A stretch of 64,000 nt of DNA from contig OX463849.1 in assembly GCA_949825065.1 (NCBI GenBank), forward strand, positions 34,553,199-34,617,198, written 5' to 3'. How positions within the stretch are numbered: the first letter of the stretch is position 1; each line of letters opens with the position of its first letter. A program made the position numbers and the translations under genes. The DNA is from Odontocerum albicorne (Eukaryota > Arthropoda > Insecta > Trichoptera > Odontoceridae). The notes beneath the pieces were generated by a model, which made no database searches, was not told where the DNA came from, and worked only from the letters and a program-made list of their open reading frames with translations. Shown piece by piece: positions 54,545-63,930 of the stretch.

Positions 54545-55380
54545 TTATTGCATCTATTTATTTATTATTACACATGACAAGAAATAAACACAATTTGCGA
54601 AAAAACAACAGGTAATTTGATTTGGACATACAATTTTAATGGATCTGGGTTTGTTGCCTTTCATTTGTCGTATCCCCAGTAAACTAGACTTTTGCCTGTA
54701 TCTCACTGAGGATATTTAGCATGAAAAAATAAATCGATACTTTTTTCCGATTTTTGATTACACAAAAACAAAACCCCGTTGCACGCTCTCATCAACCTGA
54801 CAAACAGTGACACTCAACTACAACTGGAAACATCTTGCGAAATTCAGCTCCTCACACATCATCACTCCAGAAAGACCAAAAATATTCATCCCACAATATA
54901 CCGCACACAATCATAAGAATAAAAATTATAATTAAAACAAAAAATACACACAAATACAAAAACAACCAAAATTAAAACAAGAAGAAACCCACACTCACGA
55001 ACTGACACAAATCCTATCCACTCGTCATTCATCCTGAAAGCCCAAGTACTCAAAATCCTGTCGCAATAACAACCACGCTCCGATCGACTGTCGAAATGGT
55101 TTTCCTACCTTTACCTTTATTGAAGTCGGCACGCCATTGTATGTAATGGGAGCCAAATAAGCATATTGCCTTTGGGCAAAAGAGGTTTTAACTCTAGGGA
55201 TGGTGAACATTTCATTAGTTGCCATGCGTGTCATGTGTGTCTGCTGAGTCTGCATCTTCCCTTCCTCTCGATGGTAGTGCCAGAGAATGGATTTGAGATG
55301 TAAATTGGCTATGTTCAGGACCTGATATTCTCTGAAAAGTATTAGTGCGATGGTATCGATAACACATCCAATGACAAACT
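54545..55380 (-). mobile_element. LINE family E, ORF2 C-terminus and 3' untranslated region
   Basis: The minus-strand frame is open from 55378 to the stop at 55025. It reads FVIGCVIDTIALILFREYQ, VLNIANLHLKSILWHYHRE, then MTRMATNEMFTIPRVKTSF, AQRQYAYLAPITYNGVPTSI, KVKVGKPFRQSIGAWLLLRQ, DFEYLGFQDE. The P-R-x-x-T-S...Y-x-x-x-x-x-N-x-(L/V)-P-x-S-I-K block is the usual ending of jockey/CR1-like ORF2. About 450 bases of untranslated sequence follow, ending in a (taaa)n-type tail at 54550-54565. The overlap with 60986-61680 encodes an identical protein apart from a two-codon difference near the truncation point. Confidence 0.85.
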
Positions 55381-55384
55381 ACGA

Positions 55385-55920
55385 TTTCTTTGCCTAATCC
55401 AGCGGTTCTAAAGCCTTAAAATTTCAATTGATGGAATCGATGTTAGTCTTATCTCTCGGTCACAATTTTCAATATATCTAACACTGGTTCGGTTGTGCTG
55501 AGAAGCACCATATGAATAAAAGAAAAAAGATAGATGTTGCCACAAAGTGGATAAAATATATTTTTTAAGATTCAGTGTAAATAATGGCCGTGCACAAGTG
55601 AAATAAACTTCCAAGATTTGTCAGATGTGCATCGTCTTTATTTACGCTCAAGAGATAATAAAAGAATATATCATATTTCTTAAAAATCATACATACTTAT
55701 TTTCCTTCGTTTCCATTACTTATTCTTGAACGAATTACTTTCTTATAGTTCTACCAGTATTATTAAGAGATTGGTAACTGATTTGTTTTTTTTATTTCAA
55801 TTTATTTTTTTTCTTGATAAAAGCAGTCGGATTAAAAGAACTAACGTATCCTAAATAAGCTGATGAACTATATATACATATATACAAAATAATAACTTTA
55901 AAAATCCTTAAGCTGAGCAC
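55385..55920. other. No recognised feature
   Basis: The minus-strand frame at 55408-55614 may be upstream LINE E debris, but I could not align it. Confidence 0.3.
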
Positions 55921-55924
55921 GACA

Positions 55925-56215
55925 CCATATCTTAAACACTAAGAGGTAGACCAGCAACAGTAAAAGCTTTATCATAATACCCAGCACTTTTGGATCGATT
56001 TGGAACAATACGTTTATAAGTTGAAGAAGAAATCGATCTCAAAGTCATATTCCTCTCCGAAGAAGAAATCGATCTCAAAGTCATATTCATATCCGAAAGA
56101 ACATCTCTCAAACACAGATTCGATACATACAATAGAAATATTTCATTAAGAGACTTGAAAACAAAAAGACAAAATTTGAAATCAATCCATTGACGAAACT
56201 AAAGCAAGTATAGAC
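55925..56215 (-). mobile_element. LINE family F, ORF2 C-terminus with 36-bp duplication
   Basis: The minus-strand frame gives CLFVFKSLNEIFLLYVSNLC, LRDVLSDMNMTLRSISSS, a second copy of MTLRSISSS, then RIVPNRSKSAGYYDKAFTVA and G, where about 20 bases are lost before LPLSV. It aligns with 49290-49510. Confidence 0.75.
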
Positions 56216-56219
56216 TTTT

Positions 56220-56915
56220 TAGAAGCGGGCTAATATGACAATATTTATGTTTACCATATATGTATTATATAAGCCTAGCAACTACATTGAAAGCATACTG
56301 GAGTCTAGAAATTTTCGGGTCAGACAAAATAAAATAAATCAATAAATAATTCCTCTCTTTATTTACCATCAACTACTAGCAAATATATTTAAAACATTTT
56401 TAATTTAGTTCCTCGTCACCTGACGAAGATCGCAGAGGTTTATGAAACCAGTGGTGACTTTAATAAATAAAAAAAGTGGTGAATACTAGAAATATTTGAA
56501 GTAAAATAATTTCAAAAAAAATATATGTAGAAAAAACCACAAAGAGAACGACATATATTTTTTAAAGATTTAAATATTTTTTTAAGATATAATTTTCTTT
56601 AATTTGCCAATATCTACGAGTATATCCTTTCATAGATCAGCAAAGGTATAAAATGAGACAAGTCGAGCCCAGATATGGCGTGATGCCTTGAATTGACGAT
56701 ATAGCAGGGCAGTAAATTTAATCAAATGGTGTATATTATTATAGCTATCCGTGTGACATGGTCGCAGATCGAGTTCCCTTTCGAAATGGGCGCTGTCTGC
56801 GCCGGGACACGATCGTCAGACTCAGAAGTTCAAGGATCTACGAACGCTAAACTGTGCCGTTAAGCTACAGGCACACCTCTACTTTTAAAAACAAGCGAAT
56901 ATAAATAAGATTAGT
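56220..56915. other. Unrecognised DNA with a 3'-motif and a tRNA-like block
   Basis: 56420-56480 is the 3' motif noted for 54205. 56885-56815 on the minus strand resembles a SINE head (cctgtagcttaacggcac). Confidence 0.4.
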
Positions 56916-56920
56916 AAGTA

Positions 56921-57196
56921 ATTTCATGTAGTGCGCTGGTAGAAAAAGAAGGAATTGAGATGTTATCCTTACTGCAGGATGATCTGAATAATTTCATGTA
57001 GTGCGCTGGTAGAAGAAGAAGGAATTGAGATGTTATCCTTACTGCAGGATGATCTGAATAATTTCATGTAGTGCGCTGGTAGAAGAAGGAATTGAGATGT
57101 TATCCTTACTGCAGGATGATCTGAATAATTTCATGTAGTGCGCTGGTAGAAGAAGAAGGAATTGAGATGTTATCCTTACTGCAGGATGATCTGAAT
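56921..57196 (+). repeat. 70-bp tandem array, 4 units
   Basis: Unit starts (atttcatgtagtgcgctgg) are at 56921, 56991, 57061 and 57128; the third unit lacks an aag triplet (67 bases). Copies are nearly identical. A single diverged relative is at 58314-58376. Confidence 0.9.
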
Positions 57197-57199
57197 GAC

Positions 57200-57955
57200 G
57201 TTAACTTAGTTCATTTTCGATTCTCGACGATTATTTTTCTCAACATACATACCATAAGGCGTATCCCTTATAGGTTAGGTAAAGTGGACCTATTTCCACA
57301 TCTTCCTATCCAAACAAACAAGCTTTGCCTTATCCACATCTTCTGTTTATAATCCTTATTATAATGTCGCACCTGATGGCTAACCCTTAGCTGTTTGGAA
57401 GAAACCTGCAGAAGTGAAGTCTGGTATGGTATCATCATAGTTGTTTGTTTTTAGCTGATAGGATATACAATATATATAGTATGGTGGTGTCAAAACTTAA
57501 AACTGTTTAGCTATTAATCTTGTCCATTTGCCCATTGTAATTTTTGCGGACATCTGGATCAATCTGCTGATCATATTCTGTAGTACAGCGATGATAATCT
57601 AGTTAATAATTTCCGAAGGGAACTCCACTCAGTCTTCCATCGGTTCATCTTCGGACTGATTAGCTATTTCGATCTCGTTGTGTCAAAGGATAGTTTTGCT
57701 CTATTCGATGTTTCCTGTGAAAAACAGGCCACTTGCTAGACTATTTGAACTCCAAACCTTAACCATTTCTTAGTATATTTATTGGTCTGCCAATAATTTC
57801 CCATCTTCCGTGACGTTAGACATTAAGCATGCCTTCGCTATTATTATTTTCACACTGAGTTCATTTCTGTCACAACTGGAGAAGTTTATTTGCACAATTC
57901 TTTCTTTATTACAACGTAACGTCGCGCTCTTAAAAAATAGAGAATATTTATCTCT
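57200..57955. other. No recognised feature
   Basis: Short frames only; no family on either strand. Confidence 0.35.
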
Positions 57956-57956
57956 T

Positions 57957-58050
57957 CTATTGTAGATCACGCTGGATGGGGAGTTATTTTATCCCCCATA
58001 ACAGCATGGGTGGTGGGATCGACACGATTAGAATAGAATGGAAAATCCGA
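57957..58050. repeat. Dispersed repeat shared with 10852-10945
   Basis: gatcacgctggatggggag, then cataacagcatgggtggtg. Confidence 0.5.
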
Positions 58051-58149
58051 TCGTGTGTTATCGGATACTGGTGTTCAATGGCTTACTCACTGAAAGAGGA
58101 GAAAAAATAAAGCAACAAAAACTTTAAGGCACATATTTGCTTTCCAACT

Positions 58150-58376
58150 TAATTGATATCGGAATGGCGAGGGATCTTTGACTACGAAGCCCTGCAAAGA
58201 CAAATAGACGATACAACCAGATATTGCGGCTGCCAAATGTTACGACCAAATCAAATGTTTTTCTCGTATCATGAAAATGTCCGAGAACCCATTCGAATTG
58301 ATAGAATTCAGAAATTTCATGTAGTACGCTGGTTGAAGAAGGAATCGCGATGTTATCGTTACTGATAAATGATCTC
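58150..58376 (+). other. Open frame containing the 70-bp repeat relative
   Basis: A 70-codon frame (58153-58365) reads WRGIFDYEALQRQIDDTTRY, CGCQMLRPNQMF, RIDRIQKFHVVRWLKKESR and stops. Its last 50 bases are the relative of the array at 56921-57196. The family is unknown to me. Composition is a little richer in GC than the flanks. It could be a fragment of a transposon ORF or of a host exon; no splice context is convincing. Confidence 0.3.
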
Positions 58377-58445
58377 AGTGACTTAATTGGTAAGATGCCG
58401 GTCTTCCAATCTGGGGTTTGCGGATTCGATTCACGTTGGAAGCAA
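58376..58445 (+). mobile_element. tRNA-like SINE head
   Basis: gacttaattggtaagatgcc (A-box-like) and ggattcgattcac (B-box-like). It starts immediately where the 70-bp-type unit ends. Confidence 0.55.
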
Positions 58446-58449
58446 TTAA

Positions 58450-59420
58450 AATAAATTCAATGTAATTTTCACTAAAAGCTTCTTTAATTCGCGTTAATTT
58501 ATTCATTTAAACATTTCATTGAAACTTTTCACTACAGATTCTTCAAGTTATCTTTAAGTATTCAATATGTCTTGAAATAATAATTCATTAAGATGACTTT
58601 CTTGGTATAATCATCAAAACATTTGAAATGTTTCGGATTCGATTTTCAATAACGTTTAAAAAAACACTGAAATATTGTTTTTATAAACAGTATAATTAAT
58701 ATTTTTGATTTTGAAAATTCGAAAAAAAATATAATTAACTATGCAATAGTTAGTTAATAAGTAACAACTCTTTCAATGTAAAATGGCTTAGCTAATAACA
58801 GCCGAGAACTAGTAGGTAGAATGCTTGATTTTCAGCTCAGAGGTATCTGATTCAATTCCCAATAGGTATTACCCAAAAAAATTCAGTCTTGTTTTCATAT
58901 ATATAACTTATTTTATTTTAGTTAGAAAAGACTGCAACATGACACTAAGCCCGCCATCTCACACAGTATGCAACAAACGTGTTATACGATACACTACAAT
59001 ATAAAGCAATTACATATATAAGAAACTAACTTAATTAGTTGAAATAACATTATATGTACGAATTATTTGAAAGTGTGCTCTAAACCTAAGCCTCATTTTG
59101 CAAGCGAGACAACGCTCGTGAACGCGCTTAATAGGCTATTCGTGAAGTGCCTATCTGTGCCTATATAGTATACCTACGTTATGTGTGCTTAATAGTTCAA
59201 GTTCTCTGTTCGAAGACGGTATTGCAGAAAAAAAATCAAAATGAAAAAATGGGACGAAACTTTTTATAATCCAAAGAAGAATTGAAACAAACGTGTGAAA
59301 ATAAAAGATCGTAAAATTCAAAGAAATGGTATACAAAAAGCTATATACTCGTACATCTTGGAGGTCTTATCTGAAAATGACTTTAACTTCCGATTTCTTT
59401 CGTATGTCACATTTCTTCGA
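58450..59420. other. AT-rich DNA with one more tRNA-like head at 58795-58865
   Basis: gagaactagtaggtagaatgc and tgattcaattccc. Nothing else was recognised. Confidence 0.45.
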
Positions 59421-59424
59421 CGAC

Positions 59425-59610
59425 ATCCATGGGCTTGTTGGTAAGACGCATGCCTCTCAATCCGGGGTTTGCGGATACAATCGCTTTGAAAACCTAGATT
59501 TTTTATCACTCAATGCCTCTTTAACGTATTTTTAGATGGTGGGAAGAGATTTTCACACGGCAATACGCCCGCCAGGTTGTATTGTACAATTAAAGTGTAA
59601 TAATAATACC
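59425..59610 (+). mobile_element. tRNA-derived SINE (S1), complete
   Basis: Head 59427-59495: gggcttgttggtaagacgc (A-box-like) and gcggatacaatcgc (degenerate B box). The tail 59537-59610 reads atggtgggaagagattttca, cggcaatacgcccgccaggt, and ends in a taataataat run. The layout is the same as 63007-63215. Confidence 0.7.
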
Positions 59611-59619
59611 TTTCAATAT

Positions 59620-59840
59620 ATCCGAAAAGATATTTCGGATGTTATCTTATATAAGATTAGATAGAAAACTCTCCAAACGATTGCTACCACCACAGATAAA
59701 AAACAAGGAGACAGTGTGAGTCCATTCCTATATAATATAATAATGGAAAAAATGTGGAAAGAAGTAGCATCGCTTGGGCTAGACAACATAATGGAAGACA
59801 ACTTAATACTTTGTATCCCGATCCTGTGTTTAAACATGAT
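59620..59840 (+). mobile_element. RTE-like reverse transcriptase fragment
   Basis: Reads ILSYIRLDRKLSKRLLPPQI, then after a frameshift KQGDSVSPFLYNIIMEKMWK, EVASLGLDNIMEDNL. The Q-G-D-x-x-S-P-x-L-(Y/F)-N block precedes the catalytic palm in RTE-type enzymes. The palm itself is absent. Confidence 0.65.
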
Positions 59841-60049
59841 AAACTAGATTTGCGTTAAAATCCCGTGTTTTCACGTGATCGATACCTCTTCTAAAAAAGG
59901 ACATATCATATAATTGGCATCCTGCAAATATTTTTTTAAACAATTCAATCTTTAAACGAAAGTCTTCTGATTTCTAACATGAGCAACCCCCTAGATAATG
60001 AAAATATGTACGAAATTATGTACAATAGAGATTCTGGCGTCACGTCATC

Positions 60050-60760
60050 AATGTTACTCTTCAAGCTGTTATTTTCCCGAGCAAATGAGAGTCATGCCGA
60101 TTCACAAAAATGGAGCTATGGAAGATGTTACAAACTACAGGCCTATTGTCATTCTCTGTTCTTAAGTGAAACTGCTTGAGATCCTTGTGCATCGTGTGTT
60201 CAAATCATATCGTGGCAAATCAACTGAGTCATACTTTATGATATTTTCTGATTTTGACTCTAGCATACTCGATGCTGGCTCTCTGGTTGATTGTTCATAT
60301 CATAACTTTGCAAAAGTATTCCATAGAGTAAATAATTGAATTCTACTAAAATTGATCATCTTGGTATTCCAAATAGTTTCCTACGACTCTCTTCAAACAA
60401 TTTGTCTAACAGATACAAGTTTGTTTTTAGTATGTGGATAACAGATACAAGTTTGTTTTTAGTATGCGGATAACAGATACAAGTTTGTTTTTAGGATTCG
60501 AATCAAAACCATTTGTTTTACAATCAGGTGCTCAGCAAGGTTCTAATTTCGGTCCAACATTGTTTTTATTTTTTATCAATGATATCAGTTGAATCAGGTA
60601 CTCCAAGTGTTTACTGTTTATCGATGATATATAAAACTCTTCAAACGAACAGATTCTCTCATTGACTGTATGGAGCTTCAGGACGACTTCAACGGTACCT
60701 AGAAATGGAATAGGATTTGAATGATGTCTGGAAATGGAAGAGATTACTTTCGTATACTTT
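60050..60760 (+). mobile_element. LINE family J reverse transcriptase, degenerate
   Basis: Block order: RVMPIHKNGAMEDVTNYRPI (60085-60150), KLLEILVHRVFKSYRGKSTE, FSDFDSS and NFAKVFHRVNN (60310-60340, pattern DFSKAFDxVNH), LGFESKPFVLQSGAQQGSNF and GPTLFLFFINDIS (60500-60590, pattern SGVPQGSxLGPLLFLxxINDI), FIDDI (60617-60631, pattern YADD). These are successive jockey/R1-type polymerase motifs. The catalytic pair reads F-I-D-D. Stops and frameshifts throughout. A 32-bp tandem triplication (60408-60500) lies in the coding region. Confidence 0.8.
60408..60500 (+). repeat. 32-bp tandem triplication inside LINE J
   Basis: Units starting aacagatacaagtttgtttt are at 60408, 60440 and 60472. Confidence 0.9.
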
Positions 60761-60985
60761 TAGTAGGAATGTGAAAACCAATTTGTGCCAGTATGTTGTG
60801 GACTGTCAATTGTGAATAAATGTGAATAAATTAACATAAATATTGTGAATAAATTTACATAAAAACATCACATCAAATACGAATATGTTCCTTTTTTCAG
60901 AGAATTTGAAATGGTCTGTGTAATTTAATTAATTGTCGTGTGTTTAATTAATGCGAAGTGATTAGGAAGAAGTGTGAATATAATG

Positions 60986-61680
60986 TTAGATGCAGACACA
61001 CATGACACGCATGGCAACTAATGAAATGTTCACCATTCCTAGAGTTAAAACCTCTTTTGCCCAAAGGCAATATGCTTATTTGGCTCCCATTACATACAAT
61101 GGCGTGCCGACTTCAATAAAGGTAAAGGTAGGAAAACCATTTAGACAGTCGATCGGAGCGTGGTTGTTATTGCGACAGGATTTTGAGTACTTGGGCTTTC
61201 AGGATGAATGACGAGTGGAAGGGATTTATGTGAGCTCGTGAGTGTGGGTTTCTTCTTGTTGTTTTGTATTTGTGTTTCTGTATATTTTTGAGTTAATTTT
61301 TATTCTTATGATTGTGTGCGGTATAGTGTGGGATGAATATTTTTGGTCTTTCTGGAGTGATGATATGTGAGGAGTTGAATTTCGCAAGATGTTTCCAGTT
61401 GTAGTTGAGTGTCACTGTCAGGTTGATGAGAGCGTGCAACGGGGTTTTGTTTTTGTGTAATCAAAAATCGGAAAGAAGTATCAATTTATTTTTCTCATGC
61501 TAAATATCCTCAGTGAGATACAGGCAAAAACCTAGTTTACTGGGGATACGACAAATGAAAGGCAACAAACCCAGATACATTAAAATTGAATGTCCAGATC
61601 AAATGATCTGTTGTTTTTCTCAAATTGTGTATATTTCTTGTCATGTGTAATAATAAATAATAAATAAATAAATAAATAAA
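60986..61680 (+). mobile_element. LINE family E, 5'-truncated copy
   Basis: The open frame 60990-61211 encodes the same 71-residue C-terminus as the minus-strand copy at 55255-55025. The untranslated region and a clean (taaa)n tail (61652-61680) follow. The 5' end is truncated within the MTRMATNEMF block. The two copies lie inverted about 5.6 kb apart. Confidence 0.85.
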
Positions 61681-61825
61681 ATGTGTTGAGCAAGATGAAG
61701 AAGACCACTCTGAGATGGTTTGGGCGCGTCAAACAAACGAATGGATCAAGACTAGCAAAACAAATATTCGGAAGACATGGTAGATGAAAATCAAGGAACG
61801 TATAGTTGGATCAAGTATTGACCAT
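61680..61825 (+). mobile_element. LINE family B fragment
   Basis: VLSKMKKTTLRWFGRVKQTN followed by RLAKQIFGRHGR. It begins at the last base of the LINE E tail and ends near 61825. Confidence 0.65.
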
Positions 61826-62012
61826 TCATCGCTGTTTACTATTTATCGATTATTCACTCTCACTTTTATCGCATTCCTGAATTGACGAATTTTATTTTAA
61901 ATACAAACAAATCAAAATCATCACGACGTATCAAATTAAGCATCTCGCTAAATTGGTGACCCCGCACGAAAACTGAACACGTATTACGACTATATCGAGT
62001 GTTGCCGACTCG

Positions 62013-62264
62013 ATGAACACCGTACAAGTGCAACCCGACACCGGCATCAGCAGTAACGCGATGAGCATCATGAACAGTTTCGCCAACGACATCTTCGAGC
62101 GCACCGCCACCAACGCCATCCGCCTCGCCCACTACAACAAGATGAGCATCATCACCAGCAGAGAGATCCAGACCACCGTCAAGATTCTACTCCCCGGCGA
62201 ATTGGCCAAGCACGCCGTCAGCAAGGACACCAGAGCCGTCACTCAGATACAACACTACATCTGA
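62013..62264 (+). pseudogene. Histone H2B-like open frame, N-terminally truncated
   Basis: The 83-codon frame contains [72 protein letters not shown], then QIQHYI and a stop. This covers loop 1 to helix C of the H2B histone fold; animal H2B is about 124 residues, so the basic N-terminal tail and first helix are missing, and an in-frame stop lies about 40 bases upstream of the Met. The usual AVTKYTSSK ending is replaced, consistent with a frameshift. Many substitutions affect residues that hardly vary in insects (for example R to M in NKRS, V to A in FVND). GC-rich, C-ending codons contrast with the AT-rich flanks and fit a histone origin. No other histone gene is adjacent. Most likely a pseudogene or retrocopy; a divergent short variant is not excluded. 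Confidence 0.75.
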
Positions 62265-62594
62265 TGTGGACGAGCCAGACGCCAGCTCATGTGAGGTCTT
62301 CTTAAATCTTAGCCAGCTTCAAATAATCCTAAAATGTGTTGAATCATTTTTGCATATAAAAGTCAATTGAATTTGATTTGGTACATTAAGGTCTTAAATC
62401 AGTTTTGCTGCTTGACGTAATTTATTTTCCTATATATTGTGAAAATAATAAAATTTTACAACGTACGAGTAAACTTCAATCAAAAATCCATAAAATCACT
62501 TTAGATGACCATCACGTTTCTTGCATTCAACCCATAAACTTCTCAACTAGCGTATTAGTCATTTATGAATACTTAAAATCAATAAGTATGAATT

Positions 62595-62735
62595 TAACCC
62601 TTTGACTGCTGGCGTTGTGTTTTTTGCCCGTTGCGAGCAATCAATCCAACGTTGAACAAGTGTTGAACAATATTGAAGGACTATAAATAGGGAACGGACT
62701 GTACAGCTTGTTCGCGTTCGTTACCCTGAGTTACC
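62595..62735 (+). promoter_or_regulatory. Possible core promoter (TATA) in a TTAA-edged repeat
   Basis: ttaaccctttgactgctggc at 62597 resembles the ends of piggyBac-like MITEs; the opposite end was not found. Inside, ctataaatagg (62681-62691) is a strong TATA match with a tgtacagcttgttcgcgttcg region about 25-30 bases downstream. No gene follows that I can recognise. Confidence 0.2.
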
Positions 62736-62834
62736 TTTTTGTTTTTTGTTTGCAAGTTGACGTGTGGGGTTTAAAATATCCATCCAATATATTATTTTAA
62801 TAAATAAGTTAATTTCGTGTTCATTACATATTAA

Positions 62835-63005
62835 ACGTAACACCACTCCGGTTTCCTGTTGGGGCTGGAAGAGAAGACATAGCGCCAAACTTTCGTATTT
62901 TGAAACGCATTTTTCACTTCATCCACATCCATACAGCTTTTACGATTTCTCTTATATCTTACGTTTTCTTCTTTCAAAATCTCATTCCCTCGATTCAACC
63001 ATTTA
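62835..63005 (-). mobile_element. LINE family B 3' coding end
   Basis: The minus-strand frame gives LVKWLNRGNEILKEENVRYK, RNRKSCMDVDEVKNAFQNT, KVWRYVFSSSPNRKPE. The SINE at 63007 begins right at its 5' edge. Confidence 0.75.
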
Positions 63006-63006
63006 A

Positions 63007-63215
63007 CCAACCTCCGTGGCTTAGTTGATAAGACGCTTGTCTCCCGACCCAGAAGTTTAATTCCCGTTGGAACCCAGATTATAAATTTAAAAGGAATTCC
63101 AGTCTGATTTTCAACTTGCAACTTAAACATCTTTCTGGTGGGCTGAAAGAGATTACCAAATGGCAATAAGCCCGTCAGGTTGTCCTGTATACGGTGAAAG
63201 TGTAACACAATACAA
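63007..63215 (+). mobile_element. tRNA-derived SINE (S1), best copy
   Basis: Head: cctccgtggcttagttgata, agacgc (A box) and agtttaattcccgttgg (B box). Body: ccagattataaatttaaaag, cagtctgattttcaact. Tail: ctttctggtgggctgaaaga, gattaccaaatggcaataag, cccgtcaggttgt, ending in an ataca-rich tract at about 63210. Total about 205 bp. The tail string also ends LINE D copies at 28855-28920 and 33990-34035. Confidence 0.8.
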
Positions 63216-63224
63216 TATAATACT

Positions 63225-63395
63225 TCCCCTTCTTTTTCTTAGTGTCATGCCAGGTCCCTCCAACGTTGAATATCACTTGAGAGTAGACATCTTTGTCCCC
63301 GGCAGCCCGAAAAAGATCTCCAATGCCCCTTATTCAATCACGTATATTGCGGAGCCAGGAGAGTTGCCTCCTGCCAACACCTCTTCGGCCTTCTA
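63225..63395 (-). mobile_element. RTE-like LINE ORF2 C-terminal end (family L)
   Basis: The minus-strand frame gives GRRGVGRRQLSWLRNIRD, one stop, IRGIGDLFRAAGDKDVYSQV, IFNVGGTWHDTKKKKG. The pattern G-R-R-x-x-S-W-L-x-N-L-R-x-W, then L-F-R-A-A, is the standard end of a common insect RTE-type LINE; the lysine run marks the purine-rich tip. The plus-strand frame at 63160-63453 over the same bases is a shadow. Confidence 0.8.
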
Positions 63396-63494
63396 TTTTA
63401 TACTTCCCCTGATTATCTTTTATCATTCATTCGTTCTGCCATTATATATTTAATCCAAACTAAATTTCGATAAGAAAAATAATACACGATGAAC

Positions 63495-63930
63495 TCCATC
63501 ATTATTATCGTCACCATACCTTCATGTATGGAGGTAGGTAGAGAAAACAGATAACCACTTCAGTCTATCCTAGCTAACATTTATCGTATCTGCCATGCCC
63601 ATAAACTTCATCTCCTGTTACAAGGATTTTACACTCTTCCCTCTTTCATAAAATGGTTTATTTGACGATGTCACGTTTTTCTCAGTCTTCCCAAACTTCT
63701 CGTTCCTTCCATTCTTCTTATATAAATTATTTTGTACTTAAATCTTTCGTTATTCGTTCTTTCTATTTTTCTTACTCAGATGTTCTTTTCTACATTTTGA
63801 GTACTGTATTTACTTTAAATCAGCATTCTCTACGTATTTCCTTATTATTTATTCTGTCATATACATTTTTTCTACACATTTTACGTAACGCTATCATTTA
63901 TCGTACTTCATACGTACGTTCATCACTTTT
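63495..63930 (-). mobile_element. Dispersed repeat M, with LINE B-like sequence beyond
   Basis: 63495-63700 aligns with 52765-52985. 63700-63930 is pyrimidine-rich and resembles the order of minus-strand B copies (ttcgttctttctatttttctt; tattctgtcatatacattt), but no block translates cleanly. Confidence 0.4.

Noticed and set aside
61866..62132. Minus-strand frames overlapping the histone-like region
   Set aside because: They are antisense shadows of the GC-rich H2B-like frame.
62013..62264. Member of an intact histone gene cluster
   Set aside because: No H1, H2A, H3 or H4 sequence was found nearby, and the N-terminal third of H2B is missing.
63160..63453. 97-codon plus-strand frame preceded by a polypyrimidine-AG, as a possible exon
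   Set aside because: The minus strand of the same bases encodes the recognised end of an RTE-type LINE (GRRQLSWLRN, DLFRAA), which explains the GC-rich open stretch.
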